Assembly: GCA_015233295.1 (NCBI GenBank)
Contig: JADFYC010000115.1
Location: 1 to 9,825, forward strand
Source of the DNA: Deltaproteobacteria bacterium
GTDB lineage: Bacteria; Desulfobacterota; JADFXK01
DNA length: 9,825 nt
Direction of reading: 5' to 3'
A program made the position numbers and the translations under genes. A model generated the notes under the pieces. That model ran no database searches and was not told where the DNA came from. It worked only from the letters and a program-made list of their open reading frames with translations. Positions within the stretch are counted from its first letter, which is position 1. Each line of letters begins with the position of its first letter. This document shows, piece after piece, positions 1-6,458 of this stretch.

Positions 1-168
1 CGGGTTTCGGATGGTTCCCTGGCGCCTGGGGTATTCTGGAACGATCACCGGCAGGTCCGGTTCAGCCGCGGGCGGCGTTGGTTCTTCAGTGCAGGCTGAA
101 CAAGCCAGAAAGACCAGCACAAAGACGACCAGGATATTGAAGAATGATGTTTCTTTCTTAAGCTTCAA
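1..168 (-). CDS. Putative lipoprotein, N-terminal part (runs off the window)
   Basis: The first 56 codons of a minus-strand gene are visible; the rest lies beyond base 1. The translation begins (M)KLKKETSFFNILVVFVLVFL, then ACSACTEEPTPPAAEPDLP. This is a lipoprotein signal peptide: a lysine-rich n-region, a hydrophobic core at about residues 11-22, and cysteines at 23 and 26 either of which could be the lipidated residue, followed by a Pro/Ala/Glu-rich linker. The start is TTG at 166-168. An in-frame stop lies 18 codons-bases upstream of it (at 187-189), no ATG occurs nearby, and a GGGAGG ribosome site (173-178) sits 4 nt before it, which is rather close. The mature domain is not visible, so no function can be given. 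It has its own promoter at 204-232 and lies behind a terminator, so it is probably not cotranscribed with the zinc-ribbon gene. Confidence 0.68.
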   Translation of the reverse strand, partial: MKLKKETSFFNILVVFVLVFLACSACTEEPTPPAAEPDLPVIVPEYPRRQGTIRNP

Positions 169-192
169 GACGCCTCCCTGGATTAGTTATGA

Positions 193-211
193 AACAGAAT
201 ATCATTCTGTT
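193..211. promoter_or_regulatory. 19-bp palindrome, possible operator of the lipoprotein gene
   Basis: AACAGAAT-ATC-ATTCTGTT is a perfect inverted repeat with 8-bp arms and a 3-bp centre. It covers the predicted -10 element and start point of the minus-strand lipoprotein promoter, where a bound dimeric repressor would block transcription. I do not recognise the motif. It could also be a chance AT-rich palindrome. Confidence 0.4.
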
Positions 212-232
212 AGCTCTGAAAAATAGAATCAA
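204..232 (-). promoter_or_regulatory. Candidate sigma70 promoter of the lipoprotein gene
   Basis: On the minus strand, TTGATT (-35, 227-232) is separated by 17 bp from CAGAAT (-10, 204-209); each matches 4 of 6 consensus bases. Transcription would start near 197, about 30 nt before the TTG start codon. The correct spacing and position support it, although neither hexamer is strong. Confidence 0.4.
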
Positions 233-301
233 GTCGGCCGGGAGCGGAGATGCCGAAAAATGTGAGCCACCGGTTAAGTGTTGAGGGCCGGTTGCTTACC
301 C

Positions 302-334
302 AAAAATAAAGGGCTTAAATTTATCTTTAAGCCC
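302..334 (-). terminator. Rho-independent terminator, minus strand
   Basis: A perfect 9-bp stem, GGGCTTAAA (311-319) with TTTAAGCCC (326-334) around a 6-nt loop, is followed on the minus strand by the T-rich run TTTATTTTT (302-310). No T-run follows on the plus strand, so it acts leftward. It would end the zinc-ribbon transcript about 150 nt after that gene's stop codon, or a short RNA started from the candidate promoter at 363-390. Confidence 0.75.
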
Positions 335-362
335 TGGTAGGTTATTGGGTTATCGGTCGGCG

Positions 363-390
363 ATATTATCCTGGTTCCGTGTGTTGACAA
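363..390 (-). promoter_or_regulatory. Possible minus-strand promoter just before the terminator
   Basis: On the minus strand, TTGTCA (385-390) is followed after 16 bp by TAATAT (363-368), or after 14 bp by GATAAT (365-370). The same TTGTCA plus GATAAT arrangement occurs in front of rpsB. Transcription would start near 356 and reach the terminator after about 55 nt. No coding sequence lies between, so if active it would make a very short RNA. Confidence 0.3.
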
Positions 391-481
391 AGGTGACGGA
401 CCAAAAACATGACGGAGGTGGTTGTGGTTATTAAAGCCTCAAACCAAATCCTGGGCGATGAATTACCCCGATGTTGTCATG

Positions 482-688
482 TTACCGAGGACCCTCGGTG
501 GCGGCTCCGGATTCCAGAGTACATTTGGTGAAGTCGATGGCCTGGTTGCAGCCGGAGCAGGTGTGCGCCTTATTGAATTCGTCGGAGAAAATCTCTTTTT
601 CCTTGCCACAGTTGGGACATTTACAGGAAAATGATTGCAAATTCTTATTTTGTACAAAACCCGGACAGTGTTGAGGTGTAGTGCTCAT
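482..688 (-). CDS. Small zinc-ribbon protein (68 aa), function unknown
   Basis: This is a 68-residue soluble protein with seven cysteines. C24-P-N-C27 and C44-S-G-C47 form two CxxC knuckles 16 residues apart, the spacing of a four-cysteine zinc ribbon. C8, C22 and C56 are extra. Between the knuckles lies an acidic/basic stretch, KEKEIFSDEFNK. The tail after C56 is short and polar. The start is firm: ATG at 686-688 preceded by AAGGAGG (694-700) with 5 nt spacing. A near-consensus promoter stands upstream (812-840). No signal peptide or membrane segment is present. The arrangement suggests a metal-binding, nucleic-acid-binding or partner-binding role, but this is inference; I do not recognise a named family. 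Several overlapping frames in this interval lack a comparable ribosome site and motif. Confidence 0.82.
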   Translation of the reverse strand: MSTTPQHCPGFVQNKNLQSFSCKCPNCGKEKEIFSDEFNKAHTCSGCNQAIDFTKCTLESGAATEGPR

Positions 689-805
689 AGTTTCCTCCTT
701 GGTTTTTGATAGGATGTTTGGGGTGCTAAAACGGCTGATTCCGTTTCCACATCGTTTGAAAGGACCCCGAAATTGGCTTCAACACAAAAAACGGAGGTTC
801 CTCTA
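689..805 (-). promoter_or_regulatory. About 117-nt leader of the zinc-ribbon gene
   Basis: Between the predicted transcription start (about 805) and the ATG there are about 117 nt. They include a small perfect hairpin, AAACGG (729-734) with CCGTTT (741-746) around a 6-nt loop, followed on the minus strand by only two Ts before an A. A 61-codon TTG-initiated frame runs through here (685-870, minus), but its start lies upstream of the promoter and has no properly spaced ribosome site. The leader is long for such a small gene, so post-transcriptional control is possible but unproven. Confidence 0.3.
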
Positions 806-811
806 GGCCAC

Positions 812-840
812 ATCATAGCACAGTCGTTTCGCCCTGTCAA
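812..840 (-). promoter_or_regulatory. Strong sigma70 promoter of the zinc-ribbon gene
   Basis: On the minus strand a perfect TTGACA (835-840) is followed after exactly 17 bp by TATGAT (812-817), which matches 5 of 6 consensus bases. This is the best promoter match in the window. It points toward the zinc-ribbon gene, with a start expected near 805. Confidence 0.75.
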
Positions 841-1151
841 GAAACTGGCGAAATCAGCATCTGCGGTCAAATCCTCTTTTAGGATGCGAACAACCTGAGA
901 AGAGAGTGGAGGTTATTTGATCCGGTTCACCGCCCCTTGGATTAGACTTTTGGTTCTGAAAGAAGGCTCGGTTAGGGTGGTCGTTCTGATATTGCTTGCT
1001 TGCCGGTAAAAAATGCGGTAAATATTAATCAGTCTTCCGCGTCCACCTCTTTCTGCCTTATCTCCACACACCGATGTCGGGACCATCTCTTAATCCGCCG
1101 GGGAGCCCCTGGGCGTTCTGCGTCAAACCTTTATCCTGGTATTGTTGAGCT
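841..1151. other. Intergenic region between divergent genes
   Basis: No convincing gene is seen in these roughly 310 nt. A weak promoter-like pair for the downstream phosphoesterase lies on the plus strand: TTGCCG (1000-1005) and TATTAA (1023-1028), 17 bp apart, each matching 4 of 6 consensus bases. A 30-codon frame (917-1009, TTG start behind GGAGG) is noted as a finding but not called. The approach to the phosphoesterase ATG has no good ribosome site. Confidence 0.4.
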
Positions 1152-2348
1152 ATGCCTTTACTTTTTTATCTAGTCTTGACCGCTCTTTTTGGTCTGCAAG
1201 TAATCGTTTGGTGGCTGGTCTTTTTTAAGACGCCGGCCGGTGGAATGAGCATTTCCCGCCGGGCCCTGATTGTGCTGATCCCGGTGGTGGTGTTGAATGG
1301 ATCTATTCTGTGGATCCTGTTCCGGTCGCCATCCATCTTTGCGTTGGACCTCTGGGCCCGAAAATGGGTTGTGTTTCCTGTGTCGATCTACTTTTGGTCG
1401 ATACTGACCACGGGCCTGACCCTGGCGGCCTGGTCGGTAGTGGGGATTATCTATTGTTTGCCAAAGCGGATAAGGACGTCCCGGGCAGAACGGCAAGCCA
1501 TGGATCATTCCCGGCGAGAGGTGTTGTCCCAGGGGGCGCGGGCCATATTTGGGCTGAGCCTCACCGTGGCGGGATATTCTGCTTACCAGGCCAGGACCGA
1601 CATTGAGGTGACCAGGGTGGACATCCCCTGCGGCCCCGCGCATTCTCGGCTGGCCGGGTTAAGCCTGGTCCAATTGAGCGATCTGCACCTAGGCTCGCTG
1701 GTCGGGCCTAATGATGTTTTCCACGCTTTGGAAACGGCTCTCGCCTTAAAACCTGATATTTTGGTGATTACGGGTGATGTGGTGAATCATCGGCCCGACT
1801 TTATCAAACCGTGTATTCCTTTCTTGAAGGAACTTAAGGTGCCGCTGGGGGCGTATGCGGTGATGGGGAATCACGATTTTTATGCCGGTGTGGAAGAGGT
1901 CTGCCGACTGCTGGCTGACACGCGGGTGACCGTGCTCAGAAACCGGAAGGTTACTTTTCCCGGATTCGAGGAACAGCTCGAGATGATGGGGGTCGATGAC
2001 CCGGTTTTCGGTTGGGCGGAGAACATCCGGAATTTTGGCTGGGCGTCCGGTCTGCTGCAGCAAAAGCGGCCGGGGGTATATACCATACTTTTATCCCATC
2101 GGGGCAAAATCTTTGACTTAGCGGTAAGTCATGGGATCGAGCTGACCCTGTCCGGACACACCCATGCCGGTCAGGCGGTGCTGCCGGGCAACAAAGAGTG
2201 GAATCTGTCCAGCCTGGCGCTGAAATACACTAACGGAATATACCGGCAAGATGGCCGGTTGCTGTATGTCAACCGCGGCATTGGTTTTATTGTCGCTCCG
2301 GTGCGGATAAATTGCCCTCCTGAAGTGACCAGGTTCATTTTTTGTTAG
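1152..2348 (+). CDS. Membrane-anchored metallophosphoesterase
   Basis: The 398-residue protein has about three hydrophobic segments (roughly residues 3-25, 36-58 and 72-102). A twin-arginine-like SRREVL (120-125) then precedes a fourth, weaker hydrophobic stretch (131-145). From about residue 170 comes a calcineurin-like metallophosphoesterase domain: DLH at 177-179, GD at 208-209, GNHD at 239-242, a histidine at 316 (LLSHRG) and GHTH at 335-338. These residues normally hold two divalent metals and hydrolyse phosphate esters. The family resembles YkuE/YaeI-type enzymes; some relatives are Tat-exported phosphodiesterases and others act on lipid-linked substrates. The substrate here is unknown. 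The ATG at 1152 is the first possible start, because an in-frame TGA ends 3 nt before it (1146-1148). No clear Shine-Dalgarno is present. It is read in the same direction as rpsB but separated from it by a promoter, so it is probably its own unit. Confidence 0.87.
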   Translation: MPLLFYLVLTALFGLQVIVWWLVFFKTPAGGMSISRRALIVLIPVVVLNGSILWILFRSPSIFALDLWARKWVVFPVSIYFWSILTTGLTLAAWSVVGIIYCLPKRIRTSRAERQAMDHSRREVLSQGARAIFGLSLTVAGYSAYQARTDIEVTRVDIPCGPAHSRLAGLSLVQLSDLHLGSLVGPNDVFHALETALALKPDILVITGDVVNHRPDFIKPCIPFLKELKVPLGAYAVMGNHDFYAGVEEVCRLLADTRVTVLRNRKVTFPGFEEQLEMMGVDDPVFGWAENIRNFGWASGLLQQKRPGVYTILLSHRGKIFDLAVSHGIELTLSGHTHAGQAVLPGNKEWNLSSLALKYTNGIYRQDGRLLYVNRGIGFIVAPVRINCPPEVTRFIFC

Positions 2349-2376
2349 TCCCGCCGGGGCCGATCACATTTTTTTC

Positions 2377-2406
2377 TTGTCAACCCACTTGCGTTATGAT
2401 AATAAT
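2377..2406 (+). promoter_or_regulatory. Candidate promoter of the rpsB-cdsA operon
   Basis: TTGTCA (2377-2382, 5 of 6 consensus bases) is followed by the AT-rich TATGATAATAAT (2395-2406). Within it, GATAAT (2398-2403) lies 15 bp away and AATAAT (2401-2406) 18 bp away, so the exact -10 is ambiguous. The T-run just before (2369-2375) follows a short GC stretch and could be a weak terminator for the phosphoesterase gene. The position about 165 nt ahead of rpsB fits the operon's main promoter. Confidence 0.5.
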
Positions 2407-2421
2407 GCCTGTTTTTAAATC

Positions 2422-2484
2422 ATCGGTGCTTTAAAGCACTGATCTATTAAATCACACGCGTTCTGAGGCGCCGGCCCAGGTGCC
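2422..2484 (+). promoter_or_regulatory. Structured rpsB leader (two hairpins)
   Basis: The mRNA leader before rpsB contains two potential hairpins. ATCGGTGC (2422-2429) pairs with GCACTGAT (2436-2443), 8 bp with one G-U, around TTTAAA. GGCGCC (2467-2472) pairs with GGTGCC (2479-2484) around a 6-nt loop. In other bacteria ribosomal protein S2 represses its own operon through the rpsB leader; a similar role here is inference. The hairpins were found by eye and not tested for conservation. Confidence 0.35.
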
Positions 2485-2571
2485 CCGATTCCATGCCAGC
2501 CAGGGGAGGGGGTCAAGCGGCGTCGTTGACGAAGGCGGAGGACAAACCTAAATCGAACAAGGAGAATAATC

Positions 2572-3423
2572 GTGTCCTACATCACAATGAAGCAACTTTT
2601 GGAAGCCGGTGTCCATTTCGGTCATCAAACCCGGCGTTGGAATCCCAAAATGAAGCCGTACATTTTCGGGGCCAGGAACGGGATCTACATTATTGATCTC
2701 CAGAAGACGGTGCAGCTTTTTCGGGAAGCTTATAATTTCATCGTCAATACAGTCGTAGAGGGTCATTCGGTTTTGTTTGTGGGAACCAAGAAACAGGCTC
2801 AAGAAACGGTCACCGAGGAAGCGTATAGATGCGGCATGTACTTTGTCAACAACCGCTGGTTGGGCGGGATGTTGTCCAATTTTCAGACCATCAAGAAGAG
2901 TATTGAAAAGCTTAACCATCTTGAATCACTTAAGGAAACTGGTGAGATCAACAGATTTCCCAAAAAAGAAGTGGTCCAAATGGACAAGCAAACAATAAAA
3001 TTGAAAAAGAACCTGGGCGGGATCCAACGGATGTCGTCTTTGCCCGGCGCCCTATTTGTGGTTGACCCTAAGAAAGAAAGAATCGCCATCCACGAAGCCA
3101 ATAAGCTCAACATCCCGGTCGTGGCCATTGTGGATACCAACTGTGATCCGGGAAATGTTGATTATGTTATTCCGGGTAACGACGACGCCATCAGGTCGAT
3201 CAGGTTAATGACCTCTAAGATCGCCGATGCCTGTATCGAAGGAATTAAGGTCAGGGAAGAGCGGTATAACGTCGTGCGCGACAAACGGGACGGGGATGAC
3301 GCCTATTCCCGCGAAATGGATGCGGAAGGGCGGGAGGTTATCCGAACTGAAGCGGGTTCGGGCGTGATTATCGAACACAAACATGAAAAAAAGCGTGAAG
3401 CAGACGCTTCATCAGATGTTTAG
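2572..3423 (+). CDS. rpsB: 30S ribosomal protein S2
   Basis: This 283-residue protein is S2 of the small ribosomal subunit, which binds late in 30S assembly on the solvent side between head and body. It opens with MSYITMKQLLEAGVHFGHQT, then RRWNPKMKPYIFG, the conserved S2 N-terminus. The second signature, PGALFVVDPKKE with the following IHEAN, lies at 158-176, and IPVVAIVDTNCDP at 181-193. At 283 residues it is somewhat longer than many S2 proteins; the extra length is a charged tail from about residue 230 on. The start is GTG at 2572, 7 nt after AAGGAG (2559-2564). The gene heads a six-gene operon and is separated from tsf by 10 nt. Confidence 0.97.
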   Translation: MSYITMKQLLEAGVHFGHQTRRWNPKMKPYIFGARNGIYIIDLQKTVQLFREAYNFIVNTVVEGHSVLFVGTKKQAQETVTEEAYRCGMYFVNNRWLGGMLSNFQTIKKSIEKLNHLESLKETGEINRFPKKEVVQMDKQTIKLKKNLGGIQRMSSLPGALFVVDPKKERIAIHEANKLNIPVVAIVDTNCDPGNVDYVIPGNDDAIRSIRLMTSKIADACIEGIKVREERYNVVRDKRDGDDAYSREMDAEGREVIRTEAGSGVIIEHKHEKKREADASSDV

Positions 3424-3433
3424 GGAGGTTAAG

Positions 3434-4327
3434 GTGTCTATTTCTGCCGCGTTAGTTAAGGAACTCCGAGACAAGACCAATGCCCCGATGATGGATTGCA
3501 AGAAGGCGCTGATAGAATCAGACGGGGATATGAATAAGGCCATGGATTACTTAAGGCAAAAAGGGTTGGCCACGGCCCGGAAAAGAGCCGGCCGGGCGAC
3601 CTCGGAAGGCCAGATTATCAGCTACATTGAGGCCGACGGGAAACTTGGTGTATTATTGGAATTGAATTGTGAAACCGACTTTGCCGCCAATACGGATGCT
3701 TTTAAGGGATTAGGCCAGGGCCTGGCCCAGCAGGTGGCCGCGGCCAATACCGGTTCGGACGATCTGTTGCCCCAGTCCTATGTCAATGACCGCAATATTA
3801 CGGTGCAAGACCTGGTGAATGAGACTGTGGCCAAAGTAGGTGAAAGCATTTCCATTGGAAGATCAGCCCGGTTTCAGGTGGGAGAAAAGGCCCCGGAAGG
3901 CCAAATTATTAGTTATATCCATGCCGGCGGAAAATTGGGCGTGATGCTGGAACTGAATTGTACCTCGCCCGGGACTTGCAGCAATGACGCCTTCAAAGAG
4001 TTAGGCAAAAATCTGGCCATGCAGATTGCCGCGGCCAATCCCGGCTTTGTGTGTCGTGACGAGGTCACCGCGGATGTATTGGATCGGGAGCGGGCGATCT
4101 ACCTGGCCCAGGCCATAGATTCGGGTAAGCCGGAAAAAGTGGCGGAAAAAATGGTCGATGGGAAGATGAAAAAATTTTATTCTGAGTTTTGCCTGTTGGA
4201 ACAGCCTTTTATCAAAGATGGCGATGTCTCGGTGCAAGATCTGGTAAAACAACTAGCCGCTAAACTGGGCGAGAACATCACGGTGGCCAGGTTTGCCCGG
4301 TTTCAGGTCGGGGAGAGTGTGGCCTAA
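3434..4327 (+). CDS. tsf: Elongation factor Ts, with a duplicated core
   Basis: EF-Ts releases GDP from EF-Tu so it can rebind GTP. I choose GTG at 3434 (297 residues), 5 nt after AGGGAGG (3422-3428). An in-frame ATG at 3383 lies inside rpsB and would add 17 residues unlike the family. Residues 1-55 are the UBA-like domain that contacts EF-Tu (LVKELRDKTNAPMMDCKKAL), and TDF at 81-83 is the conserved EF-Tu contact. Two core modules follow: 58-107 and 155-204 match at 33 of 50 residues without gaps (both EGQIISYI..GKLGV.LELNC), and 124-151 and 267-294 match at 18 of 28 (VQDLV...ARFQVGE). The coiled-coil region (about 205-260, GKPEKVAEKMVDGKMKKFY) is present only in the second module. The second copy has CTSPGTCSN where the first has CETDFAANT. 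The family assignment is secure. Confidence 0.95.
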   Translation: MSISAALVKELRDKTNAPMMDCKKALIESDGDMNKAMDYLRQKGLATARKRAGRATSEGQIISYIEADGKLGVLLELNCETDFAANTDAFKGLGQGLAQQVAAANTGSDDLLPQSYVNDRNITVQDLVNETVAKVGESISIGRSARFQVGEKAPEGQIISYIHAGGKLGVMLELNCTSPGTCSNDAFKELGKNLAMQIAAANPGFVCRDEVTADVLDRERAIYLAQAIDSGKPEKVAEKMVDGKMKKFYSEFCLLEQPFIKDGDVSVQDLVKQLAAKLGENITVARFARFQVGESVA

Positions 4328-4385
4328 CCCCAAGTAGTTTTCTTTAAGCTTGAATAATAATTTGTAATCACTAACCCGGAGATAA

Positions 4386-5117
4386 ATGTTGCTTAAACCG
4401 GTGTATCAACGCATACTGCTGAAGATTAGCGGCGAGGCCTTAGCCGGCGGCACGGGTTTTGGCATTATGCCGAATGTTATCCGGGGGCTGGCGGCCGAGT
4501 TAAAAGAGATCACCGATATGGGTGTCCAAACGGCGATGGTCATCGGTGGCGGCAACATCTTCCGGGGCATCCGGGCCGATGACTATGGATTGGACCGTGT
4601 TTCAGCAGATCATATCGGGATGTTGGCTACCCTGATGAACTCCATGGCCTTCAGGGGTGCCTTATTGAATCATGGGGTACCGGCGGTGGTCTTATCAGCC
4701 ATACCCATCGGGGCCATGGTTGAGCCCTATAATGCGGAAAAGGCAGTCGGCTACCTTGATGAGGGCAAAGTGGTTGTCATGGCGGCCGGAACCGGGAATC
4801 CTTTTTTCACTACGGATACGGCCGCGGCGTTGCGGGCTTTGGAGGTCCGGGCTGACGCTTTGTTCAAAGGGACGAAGGTAGACGGCATCTATGATTCCGA
4901 CCCGGTGACAAATCCCGCAGCCCGGCGGTTTAACCGCCTGACCTATGACCAGGCGCTTCGCCTCAACCTCAAGGTCATGGATACCACGGCCATCTCGTTG
5001 GCTAAGGACGGAGACCTCCGGGTTGTCGTCTTCGATTTGACTACCCCAGGAAATCTAGTTAAAATAATTACCGGGTCGGATATCGGGACCGTGGTGAGGA
5101 GAGAAGAAAGTGATTGA
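4386..5117 (+). CDS. pyrH: UMP kinase
   Basis: This 243-residue cytoplasmic enzyme phosphorylates UMP to UDP with ATP, the step from de novo pyrimidine synthesis to UTP and CTP. It belongs to the amino-acid-kinase family: KISGEAL (13-19) at the phosphate-binding N-terminus, GGGNIFRG (54-61), GTGNPFFTTDTAAALRA (135-151) and KGTKVDGIYDSDP (161-173). VMDTTAISLAKD (197-208) is the typical C-terminal element. The length is normal. The ATG at 4386 follows GGAG (4378-4381) with 4 nt spacing, 58 nt after tsf, the longest gap in the operon. Its last codons overlap the frr start by 8 nt, suggesting translational coupling. Its CTP-directed product feeds cdsA downstream. Confidence 0.96.
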   Translation: MLLKPVYQRILLKISGEALAGGTGFGIMPNVIRGLAAELKEITDMGVQTAMVIGGGNIFRGIRADDYGLDRVSADHIGMLATLMNSMAFRGALLNHGVPAVVLSAIPIGAMVEPYNAEKAVGYLDEGKVVVMAAGTGNPFFTTDTAAALRALEVRADALFKGTKVDGIYDSDPVTNPAARRFNRLTYDQALRLNLKVMDTTAISLAKDGDLRVVVFDLTTPGNLVKIITGSDIGTVVRREESD

Positions 5118-5667
5118 CGAACTATTTGAAGAACTTACCGATAAGATGGAAAAGACCCTGGCGATCTTGAATCGTGATTTCAGCCGGGTCAGAACCGGCC
5201 GGGCTTCGGTTACGTTGCTTGACGGAATCAGGGTGGATGCGTACGGCACCCAGATGCCTTTGAACCAGGTGGCTTCGCTCTCTGTTCCAGAAAGCCGGTT
5301 AATCGTGATTCAACCCTGGGATAACGGCCTGATCAGTCACATTGAGAGATCAATCTTAAAATCTGATTTGGGCTTGACCCCGATGAACGACGGTAAGATT
5401 ATTCGGGTGTCCATTCCGGCCCTGACTGAGGCGCGGCGCAAGGAATTGGTCAAGGTGGTGAAAAAATTGACCGAAGAAAATAAGGTAGCCATCCGAAACG
5501 CCCGCCGGGATGCTAATGAGATGCTTAAGGAACTGAAGAAAGACAAGGGAATCTCTGAAGACGAGTTGTTTAAGCACCAAGAAAAGGTTCAAAAATTGAC
5601 TGATGGCTACATCAGCCAGGCGGATAAAGTGTGTGTCGATAAAGAAAAGGAAATCATGGAATTTTAG
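5110..5667 (+). CDS. frr: Ribosome recycling factor
   Basis: RRF, with EF-G, splits the post-termination ribosome into subunits. It is 185 residues long, the same as the Escherichia coli protein. It shows RVRTGRAS (26-33), the LTEARRKEL start of the long helix (105-113), and NARRDAN (130-136) including R132 in the conserved ribosome-contacting position. It ends in a typical three-helix-bundle C-terminus (QKLTDGYISQADKVCVDKEKE). The GTG start at 5110 lies 8 nt after GAGGAG (5096-5101) and overlaps the end of pyrH, so the two are probably translationally coupled. Confidence 0.96.
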   Translation: MIDELFEELTDKMEKTLAILNRDFSRVRTGRASVTLLDGIRVDAYGTQMPLNQVASLSVPESRLIVIQPWDNGLISHIERSILKSDLGLTPMNDGKIIRVSIPALTEARRKELVKVVKKLTEENKVAIRNARRDANEMLKELKKDKGISEDELFKHQEKVQKLTDGYISQADKVCVDKEKEIMEF

Positions 5668-5708
5668 CCAGTCTGATGCCGCTAATCTTTTTCCAGGTTT
5701 GAAGCCCA

Positions 5709-6458
5709 GTGAAGAGTATTACAAACCAAAATTCTATTCCAGTGCATGTGGCCGTCATTATGGATGGTAACGGTCGATGGGCCAAACAACGCGGCCTTGA
5801 CCGGATTGCCGGGCATCGTGAAGGGGCCGAGTCGGTCCGGGCGATAGTCCGAGCCAGCCGAGAAATAGGCATCAAGTATCTGACGTTATATGCCCTGTCC
5901 ATCGAGAACTGGCAACGGCCGAAGATCGAAATAAGGGCTCTGATGGCCCTGTTAGGCCGATTTTTGAAATCCGAACTGGATGAGATGCTGTCGAACGGCA
6001 TTCGGTTGAATGTTATCGGCCGGATAGAAGACCTACCGAAAGGGATCAAGCGTCGGTTGAAACAGGCCATGGATCAGACGGCCCACAACCGGGACATGGT
6101 CCTGAATCTTTCCTTGAGTTATGGCGGTCGGGACGAGATTGTCGATGCGGCCAAAAGAATCTCCCTCCGAGTCAAAGAGGGAGCCCTCACCCCGGAAGAG
6201 ATTACTCCGGAGATATTTTCCGCCTTTCTGTATACCCACGGAATGCCCGACCCTGATTTACTGATCAGGACCAGCGGCGAATTCCGGGTGAGTAATTTCT
6301 TATTATGGCAAATCGCTTACGCTGAACTCTACTTCACCACCACCTTTTGGCCCGATTTTCGTCGAGAACAACTGCTGGCTGCCATTGAAGATTTTCAGCA
6401 GCGAGAAAGACGATTCGGGATGACAGGGGAGCAGGTGGCCTTCGCCCGGAAAGAGTAG
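5709..6458 (+). CDS. uppS: Isoprenyl transferase (undecaprenyl diphosphate synthase)
   Basis: This cis-prenyltransferase adds isopentenyl units to farnesyl diphosphate, making the C55 carrier lipid for peptidoglycan and surface polysaccharides. The 249-residue protein shows HVAVIMDGNGRWAKQRG (13-29) with the catalytic aspartate D19, H36 in the GH pair, SIENW (64-68), NLSLSYGGR (133-141), and RTSGEFRVSNFLLWQ (187-201) followed by AYAELYF. All are family signatures. The GTG at 5709 is the first possible start, because an in-frame TGA lies at 5700-5702. Only a weak AGG precedes it, 11 nt away. It follows frr by 41 nt, and its stop shares one base with the cdsA start. Confidence 0.95.
   Translation: MKSITNQNSIPVHVAVIMDGNGRWAKQRGLDRIAGHREGAESVRAIVRASREIGIKYLTLYALSIENWQRPKIEIRALMALLGRFLKSELDEMLSNGIRLNVIGRIEDLPKGIKRRLKQAMDQTAHNRDMVLNLSLSYGGRDEIVDAAKRISLRVKEGALTPEEITPEIFSAFLYTHGMPDPDLLIRTSGEFRVSNFLLWQIAYAELYFTTTFWPDFRREQLLAAIEDFQQRERRFGMTGEQVAFARKE

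Noticed and set aside
484..499. 6-bp hairpin ACCGAG/CTCGGT at the end of the zinc-ribbon gene
   Set aside because: No T-run follows on either strand and it overlaps the stop codon; the real terminator lies at 302-334.
409..531. 40-codon plus-strand frame beginning MTEVVVVIKASNQILGDELP
   Set aside because: Although a GGAGG lies just after the ATG and before an internal GTG, the frame runs antisense into the zinc-ribbon gene, has no motif, and the TTGACA upstream (384-389) has no matching -10.
685..870. 61-codon minus-strand frame overlapping the zinc-ribbon start by 4 bases
   Set aside because: The TTG start has a purine stretch only 1 nt away, and the frame begins upstream of the strong promoter at 812-840, so the transcript would not contain its start.
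1170..1643. 157-codon minus-strand frame inside the phosphoesterase gene
   Set aside because: Low-complexity shadow translation rich in Pro, His, Gly and Arg, with no motif; the plus-strand protein carries all catalytic motifs.
3383..3433. Extended tsf start at an ATG inside rpsB
   Set aside because: The extra 17 residues do not resemble EF-Ts N-termini, while the GTG at 3434 has a well-spaced AGGGAGG and gives the standard beginning.
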